Assembly: GCF_000803645.1 (NCBI RefSeq)
Contig: NZ_CP009122.1
Location: 2,952,501 to 3,016,500, forward strand
Reading direction: 5' to 3'
DNA length: 64,000 bases
Source of the DNA: Sphingopyxis fribergensis
GTDB taxonomy: Bacteria > Pseudomonadota > Alphaproteobacteria > Sphingomonadales > Sphingomonadaceae
In this document: positions 1 through 8,853 of the stretch, piece after piece
Layout: each line of letters starts with the position of its first letter
Numbering within the stretch: the first letter of the stretch is position 1
Position numbers and translations under genes: made by a program
The notes under the pieces: model-generated
Database searches by the model: none
Told to the model about the DNA's origin: nothing
What the model saw: the letters and a program-made list of their open reading frames with translations, nothing else

Positions 1-2
1 GG

Positions 3-263
3 CAGGTCCGCGCCATTTCCGCGCAGGAAGCGATGCTGCGATCGGGCCGGCTCGGCTTGCCCTGGATCGGGCATCCGGTCGCATGGGTGCGTCCGATGAA
101 CGATACGAACCGGATCATTCCAATCGCCGTCGGGACCGATCATGCGCCCAATTTAGCGCGCAACCTCTATCTCGCCGCGAAGATGCTGACGGGCGTTCGC
201 CCAGCGGTAGGCGTCCGCGCACTCTCGAAATTCACTGGAATCGTTGGGGGCCCGTCGCGATAA
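3..263 (+). CDS. C-terminal end of an unidentified protein (partial)
   Basis: An open frame enters from the left edge and stops with TAA at 261-263, giving at least 86 residues. I do not recognise the family. The stretch reads like real protein (motifs such as LPWIGHPVAW and HAPNLARNLYLAAKMLTG) and it has a diverged, frameshifted second copy 1.35 kb downstream in which part of the same peptide can still be read (HAPNIARNLYLAVKILTGMRP). Conservation of the peptide across the two copies is the main reason to believe the frame is coding. An internal ATG at 33 exists, but the frame stays open to base 3, so the true start is probably outside the window. Confidence 0.4.
   Translation, partial: QVRAISAQEAMLRSGRLGLPWIGHPVAWVRPMNDTNRIIPIAVGTDHAPNLARNLYLAAKMLTGVRPAVGVRALSKFTGIVGGPSR
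75..247. repeat. Diverged direct repeat, copy 1
   Basis: About 170 bp that align by eye with 1429-1603 at clearly recognisable but imperfect identity; shared blocks include gaacgatacgaaccggatca and tcatgcgcccaat. This copy encodes the C-terminus of the partial gene at the left edge. The AbiEii-type module lies exactly between the two copies. Confidence 0.7.
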
Positions 264-455
264 GCCGGACGGAACTTTCTTAGCTCTGGCGCGGAATCTG
301 CTTGAAACATCAAAGCCATGATGCATGCTTCATAAGCTGAATCTGGTCTTGTCATTATTGCCTCGCGTCGGGCGTAGGACGCGACCTGAGCGAGATTCTT
401 GTTTTGATAACCGCTCGCGACTATATGAAAACAACGATCCAAACAGGATCGTGTT

Positions 456-731
456 ATGAGTGGAATGATGGCAAACGCTGTAACTCAAGTGCTGACGACG
501 GTGAACGCCCCTTATGGGGCGGCCGTTTCCGCACATCAGCTTGCTGCCATGATCGTCGACTTGAAGAGCGCGATTGACTGCAACGCGCCGGTTTTCGCTT
601 TCTTCTCCGAAGTGCCGCTGAACGTCCAGGAACAGTTCATGGCAGCGATGGGCGTAGACGCAAGTCAAGCGAGCCAAGTCGCCGATAAAATCTCCGAACT
701 TTCGGGCTACACGCTACCGCTGGCGGCCTGA
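456..731 (+). CDS. Small protein paired with the AbiEii-type nucleotidyltransferase
   Basis: A 91-residue protein of unknown family, ATG start, ending four bases before the GTG start of the AbiEii-family gene, so the two are almost certainly cotranscribed. The spacing and order (small protein first, nucleotidyltransferase second) are those of a toxin-antitoxin or abortive-infection pair, where the first product would be the antidote or DNA-binding partner. The sequence is rich in Ala, Val and Gln and has no winged-helix pattern I can recognise, so the antitoxin role is inferred from position alone. Other in-frame ATGs lie within the first five codons. Confidence 0.6.
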   Translation: MSGMMANAVTQVLTTVNAPYGAAVSAHQLAAMIVDLKSAIDCNAPVFAFFSEVPLNVQEQFMAAMGVDASQASQVADKISELSGYTLPLAA

Positions 732-735
732 CGCC

Positions 736-1452
736 GTGTCTGCAAAGCGGCCGAGCGAATGGCCGGTCCTTTTCAATCTCGCCGTAGATATTCTTGACCA
801 TTTCAGGAAGGCGAACGGCTTCGCGCCTCAGTGGAGCTTCGGCGGCGGAACCGCACTGATGCTGCAGATCGATCATCGTGAAAGTCACGACATCGACCTG
901 TTTCTGGACGATCCACAAATCCTCCCATTTCTCAATCCGGAAACGCAAGGCATCAAACTCGATCACGCTCCTGACAGCTATCAGGCAGGCACCGATATGC
1001 TGAAGCTTGCTTATCACGATCTGGGCGAAATTGATTTCATCTGCTGCGACAGCATCATTCCAGATCCAACACGAGCGCACGACGTTCAAGGTCACGCCAT
1101 CGCGCTTGAAACGCCAGCGGAAATCATCGCTAAAAAGGTCTTCTATCGCGGTTGGAGTTTCCAGCCGCGCGATATGTTCGACCTTGCAGCGGTCGCCGAG
1201 CATTTTGGACCCGACTATGTAGTCGGGGCTATTGAGCATTGCGGCCGCGCGAGGTGCGAAACGGCTCTGGCAGTCATCAACAAAACGAATCCCGCCTATG
1301 TTGAAGGGATTATTGGCCAGCTCATGCTTCGCGAAAAGACGCGCAATCTCGTTGCCCACTCCCGAGAAATCAGTCGAGACCTGATCGGACGAGCTTCAGC
1401 GAAACAGCCTATCCTGAATCCGGATACCCGGCCGCATGAGTCCGACCGGTGA
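736..1452 (+). CDS. AbiEii/AbiGii-family nucleotidyltransferase (toxin-like)
   Basis: A 238-residue protein with the nucleotidyltransferase signature of the AbiEii/AbiGii toxin family: a GGGTAL motif near residue 36, then HDIDLFL with the metal-binding Asp pair about 12 residues later. AbiEii proteins act as toxins in abortive phage infection or type IV toxin-antitoxin systems by modifying cellular RNA. It starts at GTG 736, four bases after the stop of the small partner gene. The last eight codons and the stop lie inside repeat copy 2, so the C-terminus may have been reshaped by the duplication. AbiEii-family membership is clear; an active toxin role is inferred. Confidence 0.85.
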   Translation: MSAKRPSEWPVLFNLAVDILDHFRKANGFAPQWSFGGGTALMLQIDHRESHDIDLFLDDPQILPFLNPETQGIKLDHAPDSYQAGTDMLKLAYHDLGEIDFICCDSIIPDPTRAHDVQGHAIALETPAEIIAKKVFYRGWSFQPRDMFDLAAVAEHFGPDYVVGAIEHCGRARCETALAVINKTNPAYVEGIIGQLMLREKTRNLVAHSREISRDLIGRASAKQPILNPDTRPHESDR

Positions 1453-1603
1453 ACGATACGAACCGGATCATTCCGATTGCCGTTGGCACCGAATCATGCG
1501 CCCAATATCGCGCGCAATTTATATCTCGCCGTAAAGATACTGACCGGCATGCGCCCTGCAAGCCGGGGTCCGGGCGTTTTCGAAATTCACGGGAATTGTT
1601 GCT
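1429..1603. repeat. Diverged direct repeat, copy 2 (frameshifted gene relic)
   Basis: Second copy of the 75-247 segment. Relative to copy 1 it has a one-base insertion (gatca to gaatca near 1492) that breaks the frame: the first half of the peptide (NDTNRIIPIAVGT) is read in one frame and the second half (HAPNIARNLYLAVKILTG) in another. It is therefore a decayed partial duplicate of the left-edge gene, and the end of the AbiEii gene is fused into it. Confidence 0.65.
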
Positions 1604-1700
1604 CAGGGGCCGGGCATCTCATTGCAGCGCCGAACGAAGCCATAATTTCGATCGAATGCCGGTTCGAGACTCCCTTCAAGGCGACGAGGCCAAGTTGGCC

Positions 1701-1757
1701 GATCACTTATCCTTGCAAATCTGGAGCCACGGTCCAGATTTGCAAGGATAAGTGATC
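1701..1757. repeat. Perfect 25-bp inverted repeat with 7-nt loop
   Basis: Arms at 1701-1725 and 1733-1757 are exact reverse complements (arm begins gatcacttatcc), separated by gccacgg. The structure lies six bases beyond the stop of vapC on the - strand. There is no T-run on either side, so it is not a textbook intrinsic terminator; it could still end or stabilise the vapBC transcript, or be the scar of a small mobile repeat. The arms are AT-richer than their surroundings. Confidence 0.8.
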
Positions 1758-1762
1758 ACACA

Positions 1763-2167
1763 TCAACGTGCGCTCGACATGGCCGACGCCAGTCCGAGAT
1801 GCTCCACAAAGGGTTCAAAATCGCGATCACTATAGAGCAGTGACAATCCATCCTCGATGCATCGCGTGGCGATCAGCGTATCGATTGTCTTGCGAACGGT
1901 AATCCTCTTTCCGCGCAGGGTCTGAAAGTTTCGGGCCGCCTGGATTGCGACGTCACGACCTCCGATATCGATCTGGTCGAGAGACCCCATCAATCTTAGC
2001 GCGACGTTGAAGGCGCGATCGCTGGTAAAACCTTGCAGAACCTCGGCCAGAATGATGTCGCCGGTCAGCAGCGGTTCCGCGCCAAGCAACGCGTCCAACC
2101 TCTCCGTCTGCGGTGTGGCATCGCCCCGGAAGTAATTGATCCAGACGCTGGAATCGACGAGGATCAC
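1763..2167 (-). CDS. vapC: VapC-type PIN-domain ribonuclease toxin
   Basis: A 134-residue PIN domain. The N-terminus MILVDSSVWINYFRG carries the first conserved acidic residue and the S-W-I-x-Y pattern typical of VapC. Further acidic residues are seen at DIILAE (near 38) and KTIDTLIA (near 94), and a late LLYSDRDF motif completes the site. VapC toxins cut specific tRNA or rRNA sites to stop translation. The start overlaps the stop of the upstream vapB by four bases (2164-2167), a translational coupling typical of type II toxin-antitoxin operons. The length is normal for the family. Confidence 0.92.
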   Translation of the reverse strand: MILVDSSVWINYFRGDATPQTERLDALLGAEPLLTGDIILAEVLQGFTSDRAFNVALRLMGSLDQIDIGGRDVAIQAARNFQTLRGKRITVRKTIDTLIATRCIEDGLSLLYSDRDFEPFVEHLGLASAMSSAR

Positions 2168-2358
2168 CCGTCGGTTCTCATGGCGTCAAGATCGCCCGCC
2201 CAGGTGAGCTTGCCCCGGAACCTTCGAATCTCGTCCTGTTTGCGAAGCCGAAGCAACGTCCGCAAGCCGAGTTCAACGGCCTCGCGCTTCGTCTTGAGAC
2301 CCGTCGCGCGAAGAGCTTCGTTCATAAGATTATCATCGATGACGATGTTGGTCCGCAT
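2164..2358 (-). CDS. vapB: VapB-type antitoxin
   Basis: A 64-residue protein beginning MRTNIVIDDNLMNEALRATG, the classic VapB family pattern: a short DNA-binding beta strand, then the helix region (KTKREAVELGLRTLL), then a C-terminal tail that would wrap the toxin. It binds and neutralises the PIN toxin encoded immediately downstream and normally autoregulates the operon. An AAAGGA Shine-Dalgarno sequence lies upstream of the ATG at 2358. The 259 bp up to traH hold no convincing gene; the AT-rich stretch just upstream of the start is the likely promoter-operator. Confidence 0.9.
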   Translation of the reverse strand: MRTNIVIDDNLMNEALRATGLKTKREAVELGLRTLLRLRKQDEIRRFRGKLTWAGDLDAMRTDG

Positions 2359-2617
2359 GATGTGTATCCTTTTCTTAGATCATACACATACGATCCTTTG
2401 AAAGCGTTTGCAATCCATCACGGCATCTTGCCGACCCTGAAACATGGGACGAGGCGATGATCGACATGGCAGTGGCCCATTTCGCGTGGGACATATTAGC
2501 GGAAGGACCTTGCCTCTGAGAGGCGCGTACGTGCCTCTGTCCTTGTCGCGAGAGGTCAACACAAGCGACCATGAGTGGGTTCAGCCTGCCACATCCCGCC
2601 CCTGAGAAAGAACGCTG

Positions 2618-4045
2618 ATGTCCTCGCTTGGCGGCCGCCGCGCCATTATGATCGCCCTCATCATGTCAACCTGCGGAGCCGGCGCGCCGGGAGCCTATGC
2701 CCAAAGCTGGGCCGAACACTGGTTCGACAATGTGACCTACACGTCGCCCGGTAGTTTCGAGGACCAGGCGCGCGGTTATGTGACCGCGGGCGGCTTCTCG
2801 GGCCGCGTCGACGTCCACCACGACTATCTGACGAGCGTGACGCTGCCCAAGGTGCGCGCGGGCTGCGGTGGCATCGACATGTTCCTCGGCGGCATGTCGT
2901 TTCTCGATCCCGACTATCTCGTCCAGAAGCTCGAGAGCATCCTGCAGGCCGCGCCCGCCGTCGCCTTCCAGTATCTCCTCGAAACCCTTGACGAGAAGAT
3001 GGGCAACATCATCTCGAAAATGGAAGCCGCGACCAACTTCCTGAACTCGATCCAGGTCAACGACTGCCGTCTCGCGAACCGCATGGTGCAGATTGCGAAG
3101 GGCGACGACAATATGTCGGGGATCATCGAGGAGATGACCGGCTACCGCTCGATCAAGCAGGGCTATGCCAAAAGCTATCAGCAGAGCCGCGAGAAGATCG
3201 AGGCGAACAACAACAACCCGACCGAGGATCTGAAGGAGGCGCTCGCCAACTGCCCGCGCGAGGTCACCGACATCTTCCGCACCGGCTCACTGCTCGCGCA
3301 TGCCGCGGCGCGCGTCGGTGCAGGCGAATGGACCAACGTCATGCGCGCGCGGGTCGGCGATGTTTACATGCGCTGGGATCAGGCCGACAAGGTGCCGCTC
3401 TTCTCGGCCATCCCTGCCTGCCCGCGCCAGGATACCGAGGCCGTCGAGGATTTCCTGACCGGGCGGGTACCGGCCCGATCGCTCAACCTGCCGCCGACGG
3501 GCGCGGACTGCAGGGTCGACGGGCCGGGCCGCGGCGCGCTCGTCCTCGCGCGCGAACGGATGCAGGCGATCGCCACCAAGATCCGCACCCGCACCGCACT
3601 GACGGCCGAAGAACGGCAGTTCGTTGCCAATGTGAAGACCCTCCCCATCTACCGCATGCTCGAATGGGGCGTGCGCGAAGGCGTCGAGGACGCGGTGATT
3701 GGCGATACCGACGAGCTGGTCGCGCTGACCCTCGCCTACCAGATGCTCAACGACCTCACCCGCAGCATCGACTTCGCGCTGTCCAATGCCGAACGCGGAA
3801 CGTCGGTCGCCGGTGCCGCCGACGCCGGCAACGCAAATATCTGTCAGACGCGCATCCTTACCAAAGGCATCGAGCAGCTCCGCGATCTCCGCGAAGAAGT
3901 GCTGCGGCAGCGCGCGCAGATGCGCCAGTCCTATATGGCGTCGCTGAACCAGGCGAACCTATCGGCAAATTACGCCGGGCTCGTTCGCCAGCGCGACCGC
4001 GACGCGCGCGACGCCGCCGGCGCCGCCGCCAACCGCAATCGCTGA
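2618..4045 (+). CDS. traH: TraH, F-type conjugative pilus assembly protein
   Basis: A 475-residue protein with a signal peptide (first ~29 residues, ending AYAQS) followed by the TraH hallmark region GCGGIDMFLGGMSFLDPD near residue 85. TraH is a periplasmic/outer-membrane-associated protein of F-type type IV secretion, needed to extend the mating pilus and often found with TraF and TraW. Later Cys residues (for example near NDCRL and ANCPRE) fit a disulfide-bonded periplasmic protein. The C-terminus is rich in Gln, Arg and Ala and probably coiled-coil. The gene lies five bases upstream of traG. The earlier genes of an F-type operon would lie left of the window, but the stretch from 264 to 2617 holds two toxin modules, so the transfer operon is interrupted or rearranged here. 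Confidence 0.93.
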   Translation: MSSLGGRRAIMIALIMSTCGAGAPGAYAQSWAEHWFDNVTYTSPGSFEDQARGYVTAGGFSGRVDVHHDYLTSVTLPKVRAGCGGIDMFLGGMSFLDPDYLVQKLESILQAAPAVAFQYLLETLDEKMGNIISKMEAATNFLNSIQVNDCRLANRMVQIAKGDDNMSGIIEEMTGYRSIKQGYAKSYQQSREKIEANNNNPTEDLKEALANCPREVTDIFRTGSLLAHAAARVGAGEWTNVMRARVGDVYMRWDQADKVPLFSAIPACPRQDTEAVEDFLTGRVPARSLNLPPTGADCRVDGPGRGALVLARERMQAIATKIRTRTALTAEERQFVANVKTLPIYRMLEWGVREGVEDAVIGDTDELVALTLAYQMLNDLTRSIDFALSNAERGTSVAGAADAGNANICQTRILTKGIEQLRDLREEVLRQRAQMRQSYMASLNQANLSANYAGLVRQRDRDARDAAGAAANRNR

Positions 4046-4050
4046 CGGCC

Positions 4051-7000
4051 ATGCGTGTCAGTTCGCTTTCCGCGCTCGCCGCCGCCTTGGTCGCGCTGCT
4101 GCCCGCTCCCGCGCTCGCACTCGAGACCAGCTTCCACACCTATGACGGGTTCAACGAGACCGTCGATGCGTTCCGGCTCGTCTCGATGATCTTTGCCGAT
4201 CCGCGCTACGAAACGCTGGTGCTCATCGTCGCGGTCGCCGGGATCGCGCTCGGCGCGCTACTCGCGAGCGTGCGCGGCAACGGCATGGGGATCGTCGCTT
4301 TCGGCTTTCAGACGCTCGTCGGCATCGGGCTCTTCGTCGGCATGGTCGCGACCACGGGCACCGTCCATGTCTACGACCGGGTCCGCAACGCCTATCAGCC
4401 CGTTGGCGACGTCCCGAACCTGATCGTGCTGGTCGCGGGCGTCACCAACATGATGGAGCGCGCGATCGCTGAGACGATTGACGACAATACCATCGATCCC
4501 AATGCCAAGCTCGAGTTCGGCGCCGGCGGCCACAGCTTCGACCTGTTCCTGAACGCTGTTAGCCCGCGAGGGCCGATGACTGACAGCTTCCTCGATGCAA
4601 CGATCAAGGATTATGTCCGGCAATGCTATCCCGTCGCGCGCGTCTCTCCCGCCTATGGCATCGACGACGATCAGCTCTTCCGCACCAGCAACGATCTTCC
4701 AGCGGCTTTCGCCGCGATGGCGGGCCCTGCAACCTTCAGCACCGTCTTTACCGCGACCGACAAGGGCGGAACGACGGTGAGCTGTACCGAGGCCTGGACG
4801 CATATCTCGGGCCGGCTTTCGGATCCGGCGCTGTTCGACGATTACAGCCGTCAGGTCTGCGAGCGTACCGGCTATGATGTCTCGAACGCCGCCCAGCTTC
4901 AACGCTGCAGGTCCAATCTTGGCGCGCTCGGCGACAAGATGCTGGCGACGCCGCTGACGCTCCAGCAGCTGATGACCAACATCAACCTCGGCAATGCTGT
5001 CGGCGACGTGCTGTTCGAAGACAGCCCCGCGACCGCCGCGCGCGTCATGGCCAACCGCGCCGTCGTCTCGAGCGGTCTCGCGACCATGTCGACCGCGAAC
5101 GAATGGATGCCGACGATCCGAGCCACCGTCTTCGGGATCATGCTGTTCATGATGCCGATCGCGCTGCTCTTCATCCTGACCCCGATCAACCTGCGCGTCG
5201 CGAGCTTCGCGCTCGGCCTCTTCGTCTTCGTCGCCATGTGGGGCGTGATCGATGCCGGCATCTACCAGCTCACGCTCGGCCGCGCGATGGATGTGCTTGC
5301 CGAGATGCGCTCGAACCATGTCGCCGCCAATGCCTGGATGCTCGCACCGGGGTCGGCGATGAAGGCGCTGGCCATCTTCGGGAGTTTTCGCACCGCCGCC
5401 GCCGGGCTCGCCGGCGCCTTCGTATTCACCGTGTTCCGCTTCTCGGGCAACGTGTTCACCTCCTTCACCAGCGGCGCGCTCGGCGTGCAGGGCCAGGGCA
5501 CCGCGGCCGCGACGCCGATCATGACGCACGAAGGCCGCGCTCAGGCGCTCGAGGCGCAGGCCTCGGCGACCGGCACGACGGCGCGCCGCAGCGCGGCATC
5601 GAGCTTCGGGGATTTTGGGGTGCGGTCCGCCATGGGCGCCAATCGTGCTTTCGGCGCGGCCGGCGGATATCTCGCCGACCGGACGCCGGGCATCGCGGGA
5701 ACGACGGGTTTTGCGCTCGGAGCGACCGATGCCGCGCGCGAACTTGGCGGCCTCGCTCCTGCTCTTGTCGGCCGCGACTTAACCCATCCCGCGACGGCCG
5801 CGGCCGTGCGCGCCAATGCGACGACGTCAGCGATCCACAATTTCGCCGAGAAGGACGCGCTGCGGAACTTGGGGACGAACTATTTCGGGCCGGGTCAGGC
5901 GGGCGAGCGGGCTTTCGCCGGTTTCGCGCAGAACATGGTGCAGTGGAAAGCGTTCGGTGACACGCGGGCCTACGACATGATGATGCAGGGCGCGCAGCGG
6001 CATTTCGAGCGCAATGGCTATGACCAGAAGGATGCCGCGCTCAAGGCCTCGACCGTGATCGCACAGGCTTCGGCCGACCCGACCTTCGCCAAGCTGATCG
6101 CCAACACCTACGACCAGGAGGCGATGCTGCGGAACGATCTCACCACCGCGCAGGTCAATGTCGGCGCGATGGAAGGCCGGCGCGACTATGCGGGCGACAA
6201 TGTCGCCGGGATCGAACGGCGCAACGTCGCAACCGAGCAGGCGTGGCGCACCGGGAATAACGAGGGCCAGCGCAACGCCGCGTCGATGCTCGGCCTGTCC
6301 GTCGACGAAACCTCGCGCCGCATGGGCTTCATCAACACCCTCTCGGGCGAGGCCCGCTCGTCGGCGATCACCTCGCTCTCCCGCGCGACGGGCCGCAACG
6401 AGGCGCAGGTCATGCGCGCGCTGGAAACCTATAACGCCTCGGTCCAGCTCGGCACCGCCGACGGCGCGACAGCCGAGGCCGGGCGTGAGGGAAAGAGCGT
6501 CTATGGCCGCACCCGCGAGGTGGCTGGCTATGACTTTGCCGAACGCTCGGGCAAGCTCGATGCCCAGCGCGAGGTCGGGCATGACGGCGTGCGTGGCGCC
6601 GCGCGCATCGGCGAGCAGCGGCGGCAGAGCGACAATTTCGGGTTCGCGGAAGGCGCAGCCGCCGCCGGCGTCTCCACGCGCGAGGCGGCGCGGCTCGACA
6701 GCTTCATCCAGGCACTCAGCCGCACGGCGGGCAACCAGGTCGACATGGCCGAGGGCGGCGCGGCCGGGATTGCCGATCGCGCGCGCAATGAGCGGCTGAC
6801 GCGCATCGTCGACAACGAGCGGCTCACACGCATGCAGGGTCTGCTGCGCAGCGAGGGCATCAACATGACCAAGCGCGAGCTCGCCATGGCGCAGAATGGC
6901 GATCTCAATCTCAATGTCTCGCCCGATGTCGCGCGACAGCTCCGCGCCGCCGGCCTCATCAACGACAGCCAATATGGCGCGATCGCCGAGGGGGGCCGCG

Positions 7001-7791
7001 CGCGCTTCAGTTTCGCGGACAATGATCTGCTCGTATCGAGCAGCACCGGGTTCACGCAGTCCGCGCGCAGCGATACCAGCACCAAATATGAAGCCGGCAA
7101 GCAGGCCGGCCCCGACACTGTCGAGCATATGCTGAGCAGCGGCCCCGAGGGTCAGGCGATGATGGCCAACTGGCTCCGTGGAGGGTTCGAAATGGACCGC
7201 AACGGCGAGTGGCGGCTCAATCCGCAGGTCGCCGATACGCTTCAGCGCGACGTGTCCGCGATCATGGCCCAGACCGGGTGGCAGCGGGCTATATCTCGCT
7301 CGGCGCAAGACCAAATCTCAATGGGAACGACGGTTGGCGGCAATGTCGGCGCAAGTGCCCAAAGCGGTGATTATGCGTCGCGTGGTGGTTCGGTCAAGGG
7401 TAAGGAACGATCACAGACAGCAACGTCAGGGAGCGTCGGCGGCAGCTTGGGATATAGCAGCAGCGACATGGGCACGAGTAACGAGACCGCTCGGGCTTCG
7501 CTCGATATCGTAAACTATGATGTACGCGAGGCGATATCCGCCGCAGAGCGGGCGGCTGCGCGCTCTGTAAACCCTGAAACGACATTTACGAGCGAGTTGA
7601 ACCGTCAGGTGCTTGGCCCCGAGGGGCTGCGAAATCGCTACCTTGGGCAAGCCGATTCCGCACGTGGAACCGCCGATATTACTGGGCCGATGACGTCGCT
7701 TGAACAATCCTCGATCTTGAGCAGTGGCCGATTTTCTACCGACCTAGCAAATGGTCCATTCGACGGAGATAGCAGCTACAAGAAGCGCTAA
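4051..7791 (+). CDS. traG: TraG, F-type mating-pair stabilisation protein
   Basis: A 1246-residue inner-membrane and periplasmic protein. I start it at ATG 4051, five bases after traH, because this gives a clean signal-like segment (ending PALALE) and the conserved TraG N-terminus; the longer reading from 3328 lies inside traH in another frame. Membrane segments are visible at about residues 50-70, 75-100 and 355-460. The rest is a long periplasmic region rich in Ala, Gln and Arg. TraG helps assemble the pilus and stabilise mating pairs, and in F-like plasmids its C-terminal part contacts the exclusion protein of the recipient. From about 7285 onward (residue ~1080) base composition drops and the protein becomes Ser/Gly-rich, unlike the rest of the gene, which suggests an exchanged C-terminus. 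Confidence 0.92.
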   Translation: MRVSSLSALAAALVALLPAPALALETSFHTYDGFNETVDAFRLVSMIFADPRYETLVLIVAVAGIALGALLASVRGNGMGIVAFGFQTLVGIGLFVGMVATTGTVHVYDRVRNAYQPVGDVPNLIVLVAGVTNMMERAIAETIDDNTIDPNAKLEFGAGGHSFDLFLNAVSPRGPMTDSFLDATIKDYVRQCYPVARVSPAYGIDDDQLFRTSNDLPAAFAAMAGPATFSTVFTATDKGGTTVSCTEAWTHISGRLSDPALFDDYSRQVCERTGYDVSNAAQLQRCRSNLGALGDKMLATPLTLQQLMTNINLGNAVGDVLFEDSPATAARVMANRAVVSSGLATMSTANEWMPTIRATVFGIMLFMMPIALLFILTPINLRVASFALGLFVFVAMWGVIDAGIYQLTLGRAMDVLAEMRSNHVAANAWMLAPGSAMKALAIFGSFRTAAAGLAGAFVFTVFRFSGNVFTSFTSGALGVQGQGTAAATPIMTHEGRAQALEAQASATGTTARRSAASSFGDFGVRSAMGANRAFGAAGGYLADRTPGIAGTTGFALGATDAARELGGLAPALVGRDLTHPATAAAVRANATTSAIHNFAEKDALRNLGTNYFGPGQAGERAFAGFAQNMVQWKAFGDTRAYDMMMQGAQRHFERNGYDQKDAALKASTVIAQASADPTFAKLIANTYDQEAMLRNDLTTAQVNVGAMEGRRDYAGDNVAGIERRNVATEQAWRTGNNEGQRNAASMLGLSVDETSRRMGFINTLSGEARSSAITSLSRATGRNEAQVMRALETYNASVQLGTADGATAEAGREGKSVYGRTREVAGYDFAERSGKLDAQREVGHDGVRGAARIGEQRRQSDNFGFAEGAAAAGVSTREAARLDSFIQALSRTAGNQVDMAEGGAAGIADRARNERLTRIVDNERLTRMQGLLRSEGINMTKRELAMAQNGDLNLNVSPDVARQLRAAGLINDSQYGAIAEGGRARFSFADNDLLVSSSTGFTQSARSDTSTKYEAGKQAGPDTVEHMLSSGPEGQAMMANWLRGGFEMDRNGEWRLNPQVADTLQRDVSAIMAQTGWQRAISRSAQDQISMGTTVGGNVGASAQSGDYASRGGSVKGKERSQTATSGSVGGSLGYSSSDMGTSNETARASLDIVNYDVREAISAAERAAARSVNPETTFTSELNRQVLGPEGLRNRYLGQADSARGTADITGPMTSLEQSSILSSGRFSTDLANGPFDGDSSYKKR

Positions 7792-8237
7792 TCTCGACGT
7801 CCAGGGTGCTGAGGGCTGAGTGGGTTGCCTATATAGAGTCCGCCGGAGCGCGGATCATAGATGTCGACCGACCAATGAGGTCGCCCAAGACGCTCCCAGT
7901 GCTCGTCCTCCATCCTCATCTGTTCGAGTTCGTCGATTTCCTCGTCCGAGAGAGGTTCGCCAGACAGCGGCCTGTTCAACCAAGCTCGGATGAATCCAAA
8001 ACCAAGCACCAGCAGCGTCGTCAGCGGGAAGAAGAGCATGTTGAGATAGCCCGCCAGAGCGCTGGTATAAAACTCCGCCAGAGCCGGGAGTTTCAGCGAG
8101 GCCGCCGCGCCTGCCCAGTAGACCGGAATCGCTGCCCACCAAAGCTTCGCGTACCACGGCTTCCAGAGCCAATCGCGCGCGACGGGCTCCCGAACGGTAT
8201 CGGCTGTTGATGCGTCGGAAAGGTGGCTCGCCTGCAT
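7788..8237 (-). CDS. Small inner-membrane protein next to traG; candidate exclusion factor
   Basis: A 149-residue protein (start chosen at ATG 8237, MQASHLSD; the frame allows starts at 8309 and 8339). It has two hydrophobic segments, roughly LWWAAIPVYWAGAAASL and LNMLFFPLTTLLVLGFGF, followed by a charged C-terminal domain with EPLSDEEIDELEQMRMEDEHW. It runs toward traG and the two stops overlap by four bases. I do not recognise the family. In F- and SXT-type elements, a small membrane protein beside traG (TraS or Eex) blocks redundant entry by pairing with the TraG C-terminus; position, size and topology make that a reasonable guess, not a demonstrated role. Confidence 0.65.
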   Translation of the reverse strand: MQASHLSDASTADTVREPVARDWLWKPWYAKLWWAAIPVYWAGAAASLKLPALAEFYTSALAGYLNMLFFPLTTLLVLGFGFIRAWLNRPLSGEPLSDEEIDELEQMRMEDEHWERLGRPHWSVDIYDPRSGGLYIGNPLSPQHPGRRD

Positions 8238-8463
8238 GTGTTTTCTCGGTCGGCAGCCTATCAGAAGATGCCGATTGAAGGAATCAAAAGAGCTTCCGGA
8301 AATGGACATTTTGCTTTCCCTGATCCGATGATTTTCCAATTTCCTTTTGTAGTTACATCAACTTCGGCTTCCCTCTTTCTCCCTTGAACCTTGAAGCCAG
8401 ATTCTTCGTCTCTCGTTTAGGCATGACAGATTTCGTTCTGGACGATCGAGGAAGCGGCAGCCA

Positions 8464-8853
8464 TCAGGCATTCGCCCGGGACTTCGCATAGTCGTCTAGA
8501 ATGCACCTGAGGATGGCTCGACCGCGAGCGGTCAGGGCGATGTTCGTTCGACGCCCGTCGTGAGGATCGCGCTCGCGAACCACAAATTTGCAGGATTCCA
8601 TTTCAATGGTCTGCCGCGTCGCAGTCGGAATCGAAACGCCACTCGCATATCCCAGGCTCGAAACCGGCAGCCTTTTATCGACCGTATCCGCGACATAGAG
8701 TTCCAGTAGCATGATCCAGCCCGCATGGCTCCAGTCTTGCTTCTTGAGGTACCGCGCAATGATCTGCCGTTCGACAAGCAGCTCACGGCATAGGCGAAGC
8801 CGTCGAGCTTCGACATCGAACGGTGGATCATCTTGTTCGATCCGCGTCGCCAT
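8464..8853 (-). CDS. MarR-like winged-helix regulator
   Basis: A 129-residue protein with a winged-helix DNA-binding domain: the recognition-helix region SIPTATRQTIEMES and the wing ERDPHDGRRTNIALTARG, which matches the D-x-R wing typical of MarR proteins. It probably represses or senses a signal for neighbouring element genes, but no operator is evident. The same fold and a similar wing (DPSDGRRQFVRL) occur at the C-terminus of the RadC-like protein at 12882-13925, so the two regulators may be related within this element. The gene stands alone, with 124 bp to the membrane-protein gene and 220 bp to the RHH-PIN pair, in which I see nothing else. Confidence 0.75.
   Translation of the reverse strand: MATRIEQDDPPFDVEARRLRLCRELLVERQIIARYLKKQDWSHAGWIMLLELYVADTVDKRLPVSSLGYASGVSIPTATRQTIEMESCKFVVRERDPHDGRRTNIALTARGRAILRCILDDYAKSRANA

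Noticed and set aside
3328-4050. Upstream extension of the traG reading frame
   Set aside because: It overlaps traH in another frame and is Arg/Pro-rich without any TraG features; the signal-like start at 4051 is better.
4258-7314. Long - strand frames under traG (423 and 495 aa)
   Set aside because: Compositional shadows of a GC-rich gene: Asp/Glu/Arg/His-rich, no family motifs, while the + strand is clearly TraG.
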